From the NCBI RefSeq assembly GCF_021654575.1, contig NZ_AP024488.1:3371501-3435500 (forward strand): a DNA stretch of 64,000 bases. The letters run 5' to 3'. The translations under genes and the position numbers were made by a program. The first letter of the stretch is position 1. Each line of letters starts with the position of its first letter. Positions 9,356 to 18,251 of this stretch are shown one piece after another. The notes beneath the pieces were generated by a model, which was not told where the DNA came from, did not search any database, and saw only the letters and a list, made by a program, of their open reading frames with translations. Origin of the DNA: Desulfoluna limicola (GTDB lineage Bacteria > Desulfobacterota > Desulfobacteria > Desulfobacterales > Desulfolunaceae).

Positions 9356-9882
9356 TTTCAAACACCACTCACCTTTGCTACCGATGCTGCCAACCATATG
9401 GTTCCGGATTAAAAAATCGGCCACCGTCTTTCCCTGAACATCGTAGGGCACCCCCCTTTGGACACCCGACCCTAACACAAGAAAACCAGAGCACAGACCG
9501 TTACCTTCCATGAACACGCCCCTCCCCCACTCCCCGAAAACGTTCCTTTTATTACAGGTGCAACACACAAGCATTGACCACTTTACTCGCCAAAAGAACT
9601 TGCCTCGCACCACACACCATGCTAACAATTTCCAACATTTGTATTATCTACACCCTTTTTATAAAGTTAGCCTTTAAATCAAAAGAAATACTCAGATAGA
9701 GTGTGAGTCACACATAATTCAGCCAGAGGCCCATGAGCACAAGGGAGCCTATAAGGGCTTCTGGATTCTTATTACTGAGATTACTTCACCTCACACGGCA
9801 ACGTTTATTCTATTTTAAGATTTCTCATTTTTGCCTTAAGACAGGTCAATCGGCATGAGCCACTCTTTACTGCGAGGTCTCC
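9356..9882. other. Intergenic stretch after the ribose operon; no gene recognised
   Basis: About 530 bases. A minus-strand open frame here gives a cysteine-rich, low-complexity peptide without a ribosome-binding site and is rejected. The AT-rich part at 9640-9840 probably carries the promoter of the following gene. Confidence 0.45.
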
Positions 9883-11220
9883 ATGAGCCACACCTTCTCC
9901 ATCCGATCCGACAAACCCATCAGCCTTGGTACCACCCTGGATAACCTGCCCATCAGCGGCATCAAAATCGCCGAATCCGATGAGGTCGACAATTCCACTG
10001 AGCCCTGGCCTGCCGGGTACCTCCACCTCTATATAGACGGGGTTACCTGTCGAAGCATCGAACTCCTGAAGGAGGGCGACCGCTACGACGTTCGCATTAT
10101 GGCGGCTTCTTCAGTTGAGGATGCCCTTCTTGCCATCGCCCTCTCCTCTACCCTGGCCAAAGAGCTCGGTGCCCCCATACTACCGGAAGACGGAGAGGAG
10201 CTTCCCTTGGACTCCTTCGAGGCAACCTATGACCGGGCCTGGGCTGGGACATTTACCCGCAACTCCCTGGAGATGGTCCTCAGCCTCTGTGAATCCGATC
10301 AGGGCCCGGTCACACTCCAGGGGGTCCACACCCCCTTTGAAATAGGGCCCCGGCTGCTGGCGTCCCTGCCTGAAGCGCCCCAGAGCCGGCAGGATGCATT
10401 CTTTGCCCTCTTCAGAAAACACCAGCATATCGCCCTCGAGGATGTGTTCCCCGCATCAAAAATCATCGTGACCAATGAAGGAAGAACCCGCAAATGCGCT
10501 GTCGTGGTCCTGGGTGAGGGAGTCCTCACCCTCCTTCCCACCGATGCCCATGTTGTGGCCTTAAGCAGCGATGACGGCTCAAAGCTGCAGATCTCCATGG
10601 ATGCCTTTCTCCCGCTGGTGGAACCCCAGGGACAGTGGCTCAGCGAAACGGCTCTCCTCATTGAACCCATCATGGGAAAAGCCTGGCAAGATCTTTCGTA
10701 CAAGGCCCGCCCCCACCACTTAAAAGACCTCTTTGCCGCTGGCGACGAGATGCCTGACGATGAGCCCCCCCACGATAATCCACGGTCAGGCTACAGGGAG
10801 ATTTTCTCCGACAGTCAATGGACCAACCTCGCCTATGCCCCCTTCATCGTTTTTCTCATCGTCTCGGCAGCCGACGGCACCATCGACAAAAAAGAGATCA
10901 AAGCTTTTGGCAAGGTCCTGGGCAACCAATCCCACCCCCTGACCCTGGAACTCCTCGCCTCCATGCCGGACGCCCCCCACGCCATCATCCAGGAACTCCT
11001 TAAAAACCCTCTTGCCATGGCTGAACGCCTGGAATCCATCGTCACCGACATCGACGACAAGCTTCCCCGGACTGATGCCCTCCTGTTCAAGGTGGCCCTC
11101 TTCAATATCGGGCAAGAGGTCGCCGAAGCATCGGGTGGATTCTTTGGGTTCGGGAAGAAAATCAGCAAAAAGGAAAAAGCGGCCCTGACCACCGTCGCCC
11201 TGATGCTCAATGTCACCTGA
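9883..11220 (+). CDS. Hypothetical protein with C-terminal TerB-like domain
   Basis: A 445-residue soluble protein of unknown function with no signal peptide. The C-terminal part (about 315-445) resembles the TerB/DjlA-type all-helical domain: IVSAADGTIDKKEIKAFGKV is the typical acidic metal-binding start (ADGxID..E), with a second acidic stretch VTDIDDKLPRTDALLFK and the end GFGKKISKKEKAAL. The N-terminal 300 residues, with SIELLKEGDRYDVRIMA, show no motif I recognise. GAGG precedes the ATG. It is followed by a small secreted protein in the same direction, 65 bases away, so they may be co-transcribed. Confidence 0.75.
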   Translation: MSHTFSIRSDKPISLGTTLDNLPISGIKIAESDEVDNSTEPWPAGYLHLYIDGVTCRSIELLKEGDRYDVRIMAASSVEDALLAIALSSTLAKELGAPILPEDGEELPLDSFEATYDRAWAGTFTRNSLEMVLSLCESDQGPVTLQGVHTPFEIGPRLLASLPEAPQSRQDAFFALFRKHQHIALEDVFPASKIIVTNEGRTRKCAVVVLGEGVLTLLPTDAHVVALSSDDGSKLQISMDAFLPLVEPQGQWLSETALLIEPIMGKAWQDLSYKARPHHLKDLFAAGDEMPDDEPPHDNPRSGYREIFSDSQWTNLAYAPFIVFLIVSAADGTIDKKEIKAFGKVLGNQSHPLTLELLASMPDAPHAIIQELLKNPLAMAERLESIVTDIDDKLPRTDALLFKVALFNIGQEVAEASGGFFGFGKKISKKEKAALTTVALMLNVT

Positions 11221-11285
11221 ACCCTGTGCACCCGGCTGAACAGACCGGGTGCCACCCCTCAAGAACCCTTGTCAGTGGAGGAGCA

Positions 11286-11675
11286 ATGAACAGACCGATC
11301 CTTGCAATTGCCCTGAGCCTTACCATCTTGATGATTTGCCCATCCTTTTCCATGGCCTTTTACACCCGTGGCACCATCACCCGCGATATCTCCTACGACC
11401 GGCTCGCAATAAGCAAACCCCCTTCAAATGCAGAAACATACCATCCTGTTGCCTCTGGGGTGCTGATCAATAAAACCCGTCAGAAGATCGTCCTTTCCGC
11501 AGAACTCTCCTTCTGCAATGTCTTCGGCGAACCTCTTGGGACCACAACGGTCTACTGCACGATCCCACCCATGAAAAAAACATCGTTTAAAGAGTACCTC
11601 TCGAGAAACACCCCCGCCGGCATTAAAGATGCCCACCACGTGGAGTGGACCGTCATCAGCCTTCGAAAAAAATGA
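11286..11675 (+). CDS. Small secreted hypothetical protein
   Basis: A 129-residue protein with a clear signal peptide (MNRPILAIALSLTILMICPSFSMA) and a mature part of about 105 residues rich in beta-type sequence (SGVLINKTRQKIVLSAELSFCNVFGEPLG). The spacing of hydrophobic residues recalls small immunoglobulin-like periplasmic domains, but I recognise no family. The ATG at 11286 has GGAGG just upstream and is preferred over the earlier in-frame start. Export to the periplasm or beyond is inferred. Confidence 0.75.
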   Translation: MNRPILAIALSLTILMICPSFSMAFYTRGTITRDISYDRLAISKPPSNAETYHPVASGVLINKTRQKIVLSAELSFCNVFGEPLGTTTVYCTIPPMKKTSFKEYLSRNTPAGIKDAHHVEWTVISLRKK

Positions 11676-11710
11676 GATCATGTGAGCCACTTGGACAACT
11701 GATACGAAGA

Positions 11711-11777
11711 GAAACTATTCCGGCCACAAAGAGCTGCCCCCGCCAGGGCCACCGGAAGCGGAAGCTGAATAGTTACG
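11711..11777. repeat. Short family A repeat with terminal inverted repeats
   Basis: A compact copy from GAAACTATTCCGG to GCTGAATAGTTACG. The interior keeps only the right-arm hairpin (GCCCCCGCCAGGGCC) and a decayed foot (ACCGGAAGC). It is the smallest version retaining both ends. Confidence 0.7.
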
Positions 11778-11846
11778 ACGACGAGACTCAACACACATCC
11801 GGCATGGTGCCGTGTTTGAGCTTCCGATGGCAATGATGCCGCCCTT

Positions 11847-11877
11847 AAAATGAACAAAAATTTACTTTGTTCATTTT
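11847..11877. promoter_or_regulatory. Perfect 12-bp inverted repeat, probable operator
   Basis: AAAATGAACAAA (11847-11858) and TTTGTTCATTTT (11866-11877) are perfect inverted arms around a seven-base spacer. TTGACA follows at about 11882 and could be a -35 box, although I see no well-spaced -10. The site is about 90 bases upstream of the membrane-protein gene at 11965. A TetR- or MarR-like regulator binding here is inferred; an AT-rich terminator is the alternative. Confidence 0.5.
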
Positions 11878-11964
11878 TTCATTGACACCCTGCCATGCGA
11901 TCGGTAAGCCTTTAACATAACAACCCATCCCACATTCAACCCTCAGCAAAGGAGGTAAAAGCCT

Positions 11965-12594
11965 ATGACACCGGCCGCACAGCAGGGACTTGCCGCACTA
12001 AGGGATGCATCAAATTTTCAATGGACCATGATTCCGATTCTGGTCCTGGTCATCTATGTCTACTCTGTGGAAATGGGCAAGGAAAACTGGAAAGTGGTTC
12101 TGGCGGGACTCGCCTTTATCGGCATGGATTTCTTCAATGAAATCTGGAACGGGCTTGTCTTTCACTTCACCGGCCATGCGCCGGTCTGGGGAGCTCCTGC
12201 AAACTCCAGCTTCATCATCCTCATCGGCTGGAACATCGAGATCCTCCTCATGTTCATGGTCATGGGCGTTGCTGCTGTTAAAAGCCTTCCCGAAGACAAG
12301 AGCAAAAAAATACTGGGGGTCCCCAACCGTTCTTTCTATATCATCTTATTCACAACCGCCTGCGTTGCCGTGGAATGTGTTTTGAACGCCATCGGCGCCC
12401 TCACCTGGGACTGGCCCTGGTGGAGCATCAAATTCCCCGTGCTTATCTTTCTCTTCGGCTACCTCCCCTTCTTCGTCGTCTCCTTCTGGGTCTACGACAT
12501 GAAGACCGACAGGCAACGCGTGAAAGTCGTCTCCTCCATCCTCGCCTTCGACTTTGCCTGCGTGGCGATCTTCGGCGGATTGGGGTGGATTTAG
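11965..12594 (+). CDS. Hypothetical six-helix inner-membrane protein
   Basis: A 209-residue protein with about six membrane-spanning segments (roughly 20-36, 43-63, 80-100, 118-140, 148-172 and 185-205). It is rich in Trp and has acidic residues close to the helices (FIGMDFFNEIWNGLVFHFTGHAP; WNIEILLMFMVMG). I recognise no named family. A strong AAAGGAGG lies before the ATG, and an inverted-repeat operator-like site is upstream, so it is probably regulated. It is a single gene with repeats on both sides. Confidence 0.8.
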   Translation: MTPAAQQGLAALRDASNFQWTMIPILVLVIYVYSVEMGKENWKVVLAGLAFIGMDFFNEIWNGLVFHFTGHAPVWGAPANSSFIILIGWNIEILLMFMVMGVAAVKSLPEDKSKKILGVPNRSFYIILFTTACVAVECVLNAIGALTWDWPWWSIKFPVLIFLFGYLPFFVVSFWVYDMKTDRQRVKVVSSILAFDFACVAIFGGLGWI

Positions 12595-12595
12595 T

Positions 12596-12860
12596 GTCAC
12601 TATTCAGCCATGCCTCCGGCGGGTCGCTTTTTGAAAAAAGCTCCGCAAAAACTTTCCGGTTGCCGCCTCTTTTCTCTCACCCCTGCGGGCTGATAGAAAA
12701 GAGGCAGCACACTCGTTAAACCAGAACCCTTTAGCTTGCCAACATCGCTGAAGCTGACGAACAGCTTTTTAAGAGGTGTTTGTCCAATGTGTCAAAAGCT
12801 TGCTACCCCGCCACACACACACCAGGGATACCGGAGACAATGTTGAGCTGAATAGTTACG
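12596..12860. repeat. Dispersed repeat family A, full copy with terminal inverted repeats
   Basis: A 265-bp unit starting GTCACTATTCAGC two bases after a stop codon and ending GCTGAATAGTTACG. Interior features: TGCCTCCGGCGGGTCGC, then TTTGAAAAAAGC, an internal hairpin around 12672-12706 (CTCTTTTCTCTC...GATAGAAAAGAG), and TGTTTGTCCAATGTGTCAAAAGC. It is the best preserved partner of the 2068-2327 copy. The whole resembles a non-autonomous MITE. Confidence 0.85.
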
Positions 12861-12940
12861 ATGTCTGAAGTATCGATATTAACGGGCTCCAAGGGCTAAG
12901 CCATTGGAACCCAGTATCTCAAAGACCCTCAGCCCTCCTG

Positions 12941-13807
12941 TCATTCCATTGATGGCAATTGAGAGGGTTTAAAAGCATAAGCTTGCAAAAGCCATGGCCA
13001 TAGCTCTTCCCACCCGCGTTGATGCGAAACACCATCAACCAGAATCGGAGGCACAACGTGCATCGGCAGCACATGGGCGGCAAATGAGGCGTAGATTTCC
13101 ACAGGAATGATCGCATCCTTTTTACCGATAAAATGGCGCTGGGGAATGGCCTGTAACCTTTGAGCAACATCAGCCGGGTTAAGGGAGGGTTAAAGCGGCA
13201 TCAATCCGTGAAGCCGACAGACCGCATCGGTATCGAGATTGCCCGCCACCGTCATCAAGCCAATGACATCGTCACGCCGGGCACTCACCAGCGCAGCCAC
13301 GCCCCCGCCTCCGGAAAAACCCACCAGCTCCATATGGGTGTACCCTTCCCGCTCTTTCAAGAGATCCAGTGCTCGGCTCATCTCGGCAATCACCTCTTCG
13401 CTAAACAGATGCGTGGACCAGTATTTGGGGTGGCAGGCTTCTGTCTGAAGGTATTGACAGGGACGGGCCAGGTAGGCTTTGTCAGGGGTCGGGTCCAGAA
13501 GCATCAGATTCAACGCGGTGGGAACCACCGGCGATGGGTGGGGTGAAAGCCGATGGCGCGTACGCCAGGCCAGCCCGTCCCCTTCGATGTACACCCGCAA
13601 CACCTTTGAACGTGACTGCGGCGGAGCCAACGCGACCAGGGTAAAGAGTTCTCCGGAAAGCCTCTGCATCTCCAGACCGGCCGGAATGCCACGCTGATGC
13701 AGATCGGCAAGGGTAAGCTGACGCGGTGCCGACGCACACCCGCCCACCAGCAGGACAACCAACCCTGCCCATAACACCCACAGCCCTCCACGTCTCTTTG
13801 CACCCAT
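12941..13807 (-). pseudogene. Alpha/beta hydrolase lipoprotein with in-frame TAA
   Basis: From the ATG at 13807 (GGGAGG upstream) the frame encodes a lipoprotein signal with lipobox LVGGC and an alpha/beta hydrolase core with nucleophile elbow GFSGGGG. It stops at TAA (13190-13192) after HGLMPL. The same frame then continues for 82 codons to TGA at 12941 and supplies the missing catalytic parts: QRHFIGKKDAIIP, with the acidic residue, and VDGVSHQRGWEELWPWLLQA, with the catalytic His. Related hydrolases read straight through this point. I take it as a nonsense mutation that removes two of three catalytic residues; sequencing error is the alternative. Confidence 0.85.
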
Positions 13808-13840
13808 CCTCACCTCCCGCCCCCTTGCCTTTTCCCCACC

Positions 13841-13880
13841 AAACAGCCATGCCCCGACATAAACGGGGCATGGCTGTTTT
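13841..13880. terminator. Strong hairpin, probable transcription terminator
   Basis: Perfect 15-bp arms (13841-13855 and 13865-13879) around a nine-base loop end in TTTT, followed shortly by a run of six T on the plus strand. It sits between the hydrolase pseudogene and the repeat next to the MFS gene. It would end minus-strand transcription leaving the MFS gene, though the T-run is better on the plus strand. Confidence 0.6.
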
Positions 13881-13903
13881 ACCAGATTTTTTAATAGATA
13901 AAC

Positions 13904-14094
13904 GTGCCTCCGGCGACGAGGTGAGCCACCTCGAAAGCGGGTTGCGGATGCTCTTTGCCCCTCGTTTCTCGGGGCAAATCACATCCGCCTTTGAATCGAG
14001 AGTTTCCTGGGGTCATTTTTAAAGATCTGTTTATCAAACTTTTCAAAAGTTTGGCCCCGGCAGGGCCGCCGGAGGCACAAGCTGAATTGTTACG
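13904..14094. repeat. Dispersed repeat family A copy abutting the MFS gene
   Basis: It runs from GTGCCTCCGGCG with hairpin CGAGGTGAGCCACCTCG, through GCGGATGC...CCCTCGTTTCTCGGGG...CATCCGC, to TTTATCAAACTTTTCAAAAG, GGCCCCGGCAGGGCC, GCCGCCGGAGGCA and the terminal GCTGAATTGTTACG. The last base touches the MFS stop codon. It links the hairpin module and the terminal-repeat module in one unit. Confidence 0.88.
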
Positions 14095-15459
14095 TCAATC
14101 CTGACTCTTCGTTTCACCCTGAGCCCCCTTCCCTTTGCCCACGGCATAAAGCAGAAAAAGCCCCATGAGAATCACGAAGGTGATGGGAAAGGCACAAAAG
14201 GTGTCCATGAAGAGATGGTCTTCGAGCCCCTGTCCCGAAAGGGAGGGGGTTTCCGATAACACGGGACTTCGCCGGATGGAGACAAGCACAGCATAGAGTA
14301 CGCCGAGAAGGCCGTAGGAGATGTTGTACGCCAGGCCTTTGAAACTCAGCACCGTGGCCCGGACCTCGGATGCAGCAAGGCTGTTGAGGTAGTGACTGAC
14401 GAAAAAAGAGACCATACTCATGGCCCCGAAGAGCATGAGGGCAGGGACAACCCCCAGGTAAGGCGTAAAAAGGGTCATCCAGAAGAGGCTGACAAGGGTA
14501 ACGGCAAAGAGCACCATCAGGTTAAATAGAGGGGGTTGGGTCTCGGTCAGGTGACGGGCGATCTTCGGTACCACGATTCCCATGGCGGCCACCAGGGCGC
14601 CGATGAGGCCGAAACTCGCTTCCGGGATTCCAATGACCCGGTAATACTGGCTCGCCAGGGTAATCACCATGCGCATCACGCCGTCAAATATCAGCCCCGC
14701 CAGAATCACGTTCAGGGCAAAGGAGGTGGAAAGAATCCAGCGCCCCGCGTCAACGGTCTTTCGAAGCGCGTCGGCGGTGGAAAGGTGTCCCTCCTGTTCA
14801 GAGGCCCCCGGCTCATCCATGGCCAGGGCGGATGCAAGGGTTAGCAAGCCAAACCCCAGGGTCATGACCAGGGGAATACGAAGGGTTGTGTCCTGGGTCA
14901 CGGTGAGCCCCAGCCCCAAAAAGTCTGCCAGCTTTCCCACCACCGCCGGATCGTAGACAAGGCCTCCGGTGATCATGGCCACGATGAAGGCCACCGACTG
15001 CACCCGCATCTGCACTTCCAGTACCCGGCCCCACTGGCCTTCCATGCCCTCCTGCTTCAGGGCGTCGTAAGCCAGGGCTTCATCGGCACCACTGGCCGAC
15101 GCCTCGGCAAGCCCGCTCAGGACGCGATTCACCAGGAATACAGAAAAAAGAAGTGTTCCTCCACGAATGGGGGCCACGCAGAGCAGAAAAAGCTCCACCA
15201 CCATCATGGCCCCGGTGGCCACCAGCAATCGCTTTCGCCCGATGGTGTCTGCAAGGGCCCCGGAAGGAACCTCCGCCACAACGATCACCGCCGCCCAAAT
15301 GGCGTTTAGCAGTGCAAACTGAGAGACGGTAAGCCCGAAATCCAGAAAAAGAATCGAAAAGACGGGATAGTAAAACCGGGCGGTAAAAAAGAGACGAAAG
15401 GCGATAAACAGCCTGACGTTTTTAACGGCAAAAGGGGATCGGGGCGAAGAAGCCTGCAT
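14095..15459 (-). CDS. Major facilitator superfamily transporter
   Basis: A 454-residue inner-membrane protein with about twelve membrane segments. The loop between helices 2 and 3 carries the MFS signature (EVPSGALADTIGRKRLLV, close to GxLaDrxGrkR). The central loop around 195-215 is charged (MDEPGASEQEGH), as in 6+6 transporters. The substrate cannot be told; similar sequences are annotated as drug or metabolite exporters. The ATG at 15459 (GGGAG upstream) gives MQASSPRSPFAVKN; a longer start is possible. It is divergent from the aldehyde oxidoreductase gene across a 390-base gap. Confidence 0.88.
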   Translation of the reverse strand: MQASSPRSPFAVKNVRLFIAFRLFFTARFYYPVFSILFLDFGLTVSQFALLNAIWAAVIVVAEVPSGALADTIGRKRLLVATGAMMVVELFLLCVAPIRGGTLLFSVFLVNRVLSGLAEASASGADEALAYDALKQEGMEGQWGRVLEVQMRVQSVAFIVAMITGGLVYDPAVVGKLADFLGLGLTVTQDTTLRIPLVMTLGFGLLTLASALAMDEPGASEQEGHLSTADALRKTVDAGRWILSTSFALNVILAGLIFDGVMRMVITLASQYYRVIGIPEASFGLIGALVAAMGIVVPKIARHLTETQPPLFNLMVLFAVTLVSLFWMTLFTPYLGVVPALMLFGAMSMVSFFVSHYLNSLAASEVRATVLSFKGLAYNISYGLLGVLYAVLVSIRRSPVLSETPSLSGQGLEDHLFMDTFCAFPITFVILMGLFLLYAVGKGKGAQGETKSQD

Positions 15460-15849
15460 GGTGAGTCTCCCGGGCGTGCACCTGAACAACGGCGCCTGTT
15501 AGGCACAATACATCACGAGCATTCCGCATCTTACCCCAAGAGGCCCAAAAGGCCAAAATGTATCTGTACCGAAGGCCCTTCCAAGAGAATGGTTGCGCCC
15601 TACACCAGACAACCTTTGATTTCATCCCACATTTTTAGTGCAATAAAATATTAGCAAAACAAAAACTCACACAGATTCACCGACCTCAATCCCCCCCCCT
15701 CTTTCCCGTTATGACACAAAAGTCACATCCGTTTTAAAAACAATAACATTCCTTTTATTCAGTTCACCTTCAGCCCCGGCTGTGATATTTATTATAATTG
15801 ATTTATGAATCATTATTACACCTGATTTTACTAAAGAGAGGAACGCATC
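15460..15849. other. Divergent promoter region between the MFS and aldehyde oxidoreductase genes
   Basis: About 390 bases, increasingly AT-rich toward the plus-strand gene. Around 15799-15816 TTGATTTATGAATCATTA is partly palindromic and could bind a regulator. No gene or repeat copy is seen. Confidence 0.4.
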
Positions 15850-17580
15850 ATGGATAAGATTCTCAGAATCGACACAAAACAGAAAGGATTTTCCTATTCT
15901 GAACCGGACGAAAGCCTTGCCATCATGGGTGGACGAGCCCTCACGTCCAAACTGGTTATGGACGAAGTTCCTCCGACGTGTCACCCCTTGAGCGCCGATA
16001 ACAAACTCGTTATCGCCCCCGGCCTGCTTTCCGGCACCACCGCCGCAAACTCCGGCAGGCTTTCCGTGGGCGCCAAGTCCCCCCTCACCGGAGGCATCAA
16101 GGAGAGCAACGCCGGTGGTCTTGTGTCCATTAAACTTGCCCGCATGGGCATCAAAGCCATCGTGATTGAAGACAAGCCCGAAGGCGAGGACTACAACCTG
16201 CTCCACATCACCAAAGACGGCGTCAAATTTCTTCCCGCCGATGACCTGGTCGGAATGACCAACTCCGAGGTGATCACCACCCTCTGGGAACGATTTGGCG
16301 AGAAAGTGGGCGTTGCCTGCATCGGCCCCGCAGGCGAACAGCGCCTCACCGGCTCCTCCATCCAGTTTGCCGACCCCAAGGGCAACCCCGGACGAGCCGC
16401 CGGACGTGGCGGGCTGGGAGCCGTCATGGGCTCCAAGAAAATCAAGGCCATGGTCATCGACGATGCCGGCTGCGACAGGGTCGTGCCTGAAGACAAGGCA
16501 ACCTTCTCCGACGTGGCCAAGAAGTGGGCCAAGCTCCTCACCAGCCACCCCGTCTCCGGCGAAGGCCTCCCCGCCTTCGGCACCGCGGTCCTGGTAAATG
16601 TCATCAACGAAGCGGGCGCCCTGCCCACCAAAAACTTCCGCACCGGCCGTTTCGACAAAGCCGAGAACATCAGCGGCGAGATGATGGCCGAGCTCATCGA
16701 AAAGCGCGGCGGTATTATCAAAGAGGGTTGCCACCCCGGCTGCGTCATCAAATGCTCCCAGGCCTACCACGACAAAAACGGCGACTACCTCACCTCCGGG
16801 TTTGAGTATGAAACCATCTGGGCCTTCGGCGCCCACTGCCTCATCGACGACCTCGACGCCATTGCCGAAATGGATCGCCTCTGTGACGACATCGGCATCG
16901 ACACCATCGATGCAGGCGTAGCCATCGGCATTGCCATGGAAGGCGGGCTCATCGAATGGGGCGACAAAGCTGGGGCCATCGACCTTCTCAACAAGGTCAG
17001 AACAGGCGACCCCGTGGGCAAAATCATCGGCAACGGCGCCGCCTTCACCGGCCAGGCCCTTGGCGTGGACCGCGTTCCCGTGGTCAAAAAGCAGGCCCTG
17101 CCCGCCTACGATCCCCGTGCGGTCAAAAGCGTGGGCGTCACCTACGCCACCACCCCCATGGGTGCCGACCATACCGCAGGATACGGCGTCTGCCAGAACA
17201 TCCTCAAGGTAGGGGGCGACGTGGATGCCCTGAAGAAGGAAGGCAACGTGGATGTCTCCAAAAACCTTCAGGTGGCCACCGCCGTTCTGGACGCCGCAGG
17301 CCTCTGCATTTTCGTAGCCTTCCCCGTCCTTGACAGCGAAGAGGGCTTCGGCATGATCGTAGACTTGATCAATGCCCGCTACGGCACCAGCCTTAGCGCA
17401 GATGACGTCCTGGCCATCGGCATCAACACCCTGGAGACCGAAAAGGCCTTCAACAAAGCCGCCGGCTTCACCAAAAAGGACGACCGCCTGCCCGCCATGT
17501 TCAACGCCACACTCCCCCCCCACAACGTGACGTGGGACTTTACGGACGAGGAGCTCGACAGCACCCTGGATTTCGGGTAG
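15850..17580 (+). CDS. aor: Aldehyde ferredoxin oxidoreductase family protein
   Basis: A 576-residue cytoplasmic tungsto- or molybdopterin enzyme that oxidises aldehydes to acids with ferredoxin as acceptor. The N-terminal domain (to about 205) has the pterin-binding GGRALTSKL, the SGTTAANSGRLSV stretch and PAGEQRLTGSS. Cluster ligands are probably C294, C298 and C302 (CHPGCVIKC) plus C486 (DAAGLCIF). The first spacing is C-x3-C rather than the C-x2-C of Pyrococcus AOR. A MoaD-like carrier follows in the same direction, fitting cofactor supply. A terminator follows at once. Physiological substrate unknown. Confidence 0.93.
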   Translation: MDKILRIDTKQKGFSYSEPDESLAIMGGRALTSKLVMDEVPPTCHPLSADNKLVIAPGLLSGTTAANSGRLSVGAKSPLTGGIKESNAGGLVSIKLARMGIKAIVIEDKPEGEDYNLLHITKDGVKFLPADDLVGMTNSEVITTLWERFGEKVGVACIGPAGEQRLTGSSIQFADPKGNPGRAAGRGGLGAVMGSKKIKAMVIDDAGCDRVVPEDKATFSDVAKKWAKLLTSHPVSGEGLPAFGTAVLVNVINEAGALPTKNFRTGRFDKAENISGEMMAELIEKRGGIIKEGCHPGCVIKCSQAYHDKNGDYLTSGFEYETIWAFGAHCLIDDLDAIAEMDRLCDDIGIDTIDAGVAIGIAMEGGLIEWGDKAGAIDLLNKVRTGDPVGKIIGNGAAFTGQALGVDRVPVVKKQALPAYDPRAVKSVGVTYATTPMGADHTAGYGVCQNILKVGGDVDALKKEGNVDVSKNLQVATAVLDAAGLCIFVAFPVLDSEEGFGMIVDLINARYGTSLSADDVLAIGINTLETEKAFNKAAGFTKKDDRLPAMFNATLPPHNVTWDFTDEELDSTLDFG

Positions 17581-17611
17581 TTGCCGATCCTGACAGCGCT
17601 GTAGTATAAAG

Positions 17612-17645
17612 AAAGAGCCGTGCACGTGAATGCACGGCTCTTTTT
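17612..17645 (+). terminator. Rho-independent terminator after the aldehyde oxidoreductase gene
   Basis: AAAGAGCCGTGCA and TGCACGGCTCTTT form a perfect 13-bp stem around a six-base loop, ending in a run of five T. It begins 31 bases after the stop codon. Confidence 0.92.
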
Positions 17646-17660
17646 GCGTGGGTAAAAAAC

Positions 17661-17783
17661 CTGCCTCCGTCGGCCAGTTTTTTTTGCTGCAGTGGCTTCG
17701 CCACCCTCTGAGCCTCGGGCTGCGAAGGTTTCGAGCCTTCGTTCCTCTGGTTCTTCACCTTCGCTGACGGGCTTCGCCCATAC
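17661..17783. repeat. Dispersed repeat family A copy, diverged
   Basis: CTGCCTCCGTCGGCC marks the foot, and GCAGTGGCTTCGCCACCCTC is the first hairpin (GGCTTCGCC). GCGAAGG...CCTTCGTTCCTCTGG...CACCTTCGC keeps the second hairpin with a drifted loop, then GACGGGCTTCGCCC. The stem sequence is again changed on both sides. Confidence 0.75.
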
Positions 17784-17907
17784 ATAACGATTCAGGTAAC
17801 GCCGCCGGTAAAGGGGCTATTGGCTATCATGCATGGTCCACTCCGGAACGCCGCACTCCTGTGCGGCAGGCATTATGGGCCACCCGCCCGGCAGCGAAAG
17901 GATACAT

Positions 17908-18141
17908 ATGAAACTCGAAATCAAACTATTTGCGACCCTCAGGCCCTACATGGAAGGCATCTGCGAGGATGGAAGCCTGGAAGTGGCTGAGGAGACAACA
18001 GTGGCCCATATTGTTGAAATTCTGAAGCTTCCGGATGAGCAAGTGCGGCTGGTATTTGTCAACGGCAGACATGTTGGCCGGGATCATGTTCTGGAGAGCG
18101 GTGACCGCATCGGGATCTTCCCCCCCGTAGGCGGCGGCTAA
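17908..18141 (+). CDS. MoaD/ThiS-family sulfur carrier protein
   Basis: A 77-residue ubiquitin-like protein ending in Gly-Gly (GIFPPVGGG), the tail that is thiocarboxylated so it can donate sulfur. The fold signature is clear: KLEIKLFATLRPYME at the start, VAHIVEILKLP helix and VFVNGRHVGRDHVLESGDRI. In the molybdopterin pathway MoaD supplies the dithiolene sulfur. Small MoaD-like proteins next to AOR genes are thought to serve the tungsten pterin. The ATG at 17908 follows AAAGGA. It lies 327 bases after aor beyond a terminator, so it is probably transcribed separately. Confidence 0.9.
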   Translation: MKLEIKLFATLRPYMEGICEDGSLEVAEETTVAHIVEILKLPDEQVRLVFVNGRHVGRDHVLESGDRIGIFPPVGGG

Positions 18142-18251
18142 GGATCTCACGAGGATTTCATGATAAACAGATCCAAAGGTTAAGAGAACGCTCAAAACGG
18201 ATATCCCCCAGATCGCCACCGCCCATACCCATCACTGAAAGGGATCACCCC

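Noticed and set aside
9227-9628. Minus-strand open frame after rbsR
   Set aside because: Cysteine- and serine-rich low-complexity peptide overlapping a repeat and the rbsR end.
15709-17625. 638-codon minus-strand open frame antisense to the aldehyde oxidoreductase gene
   Set aside because: It is the mirror of a GC-rich gene with strong codon bias; no signal, ribosome site or domain supports it, whereas the plus-strand protein is a clear family member.
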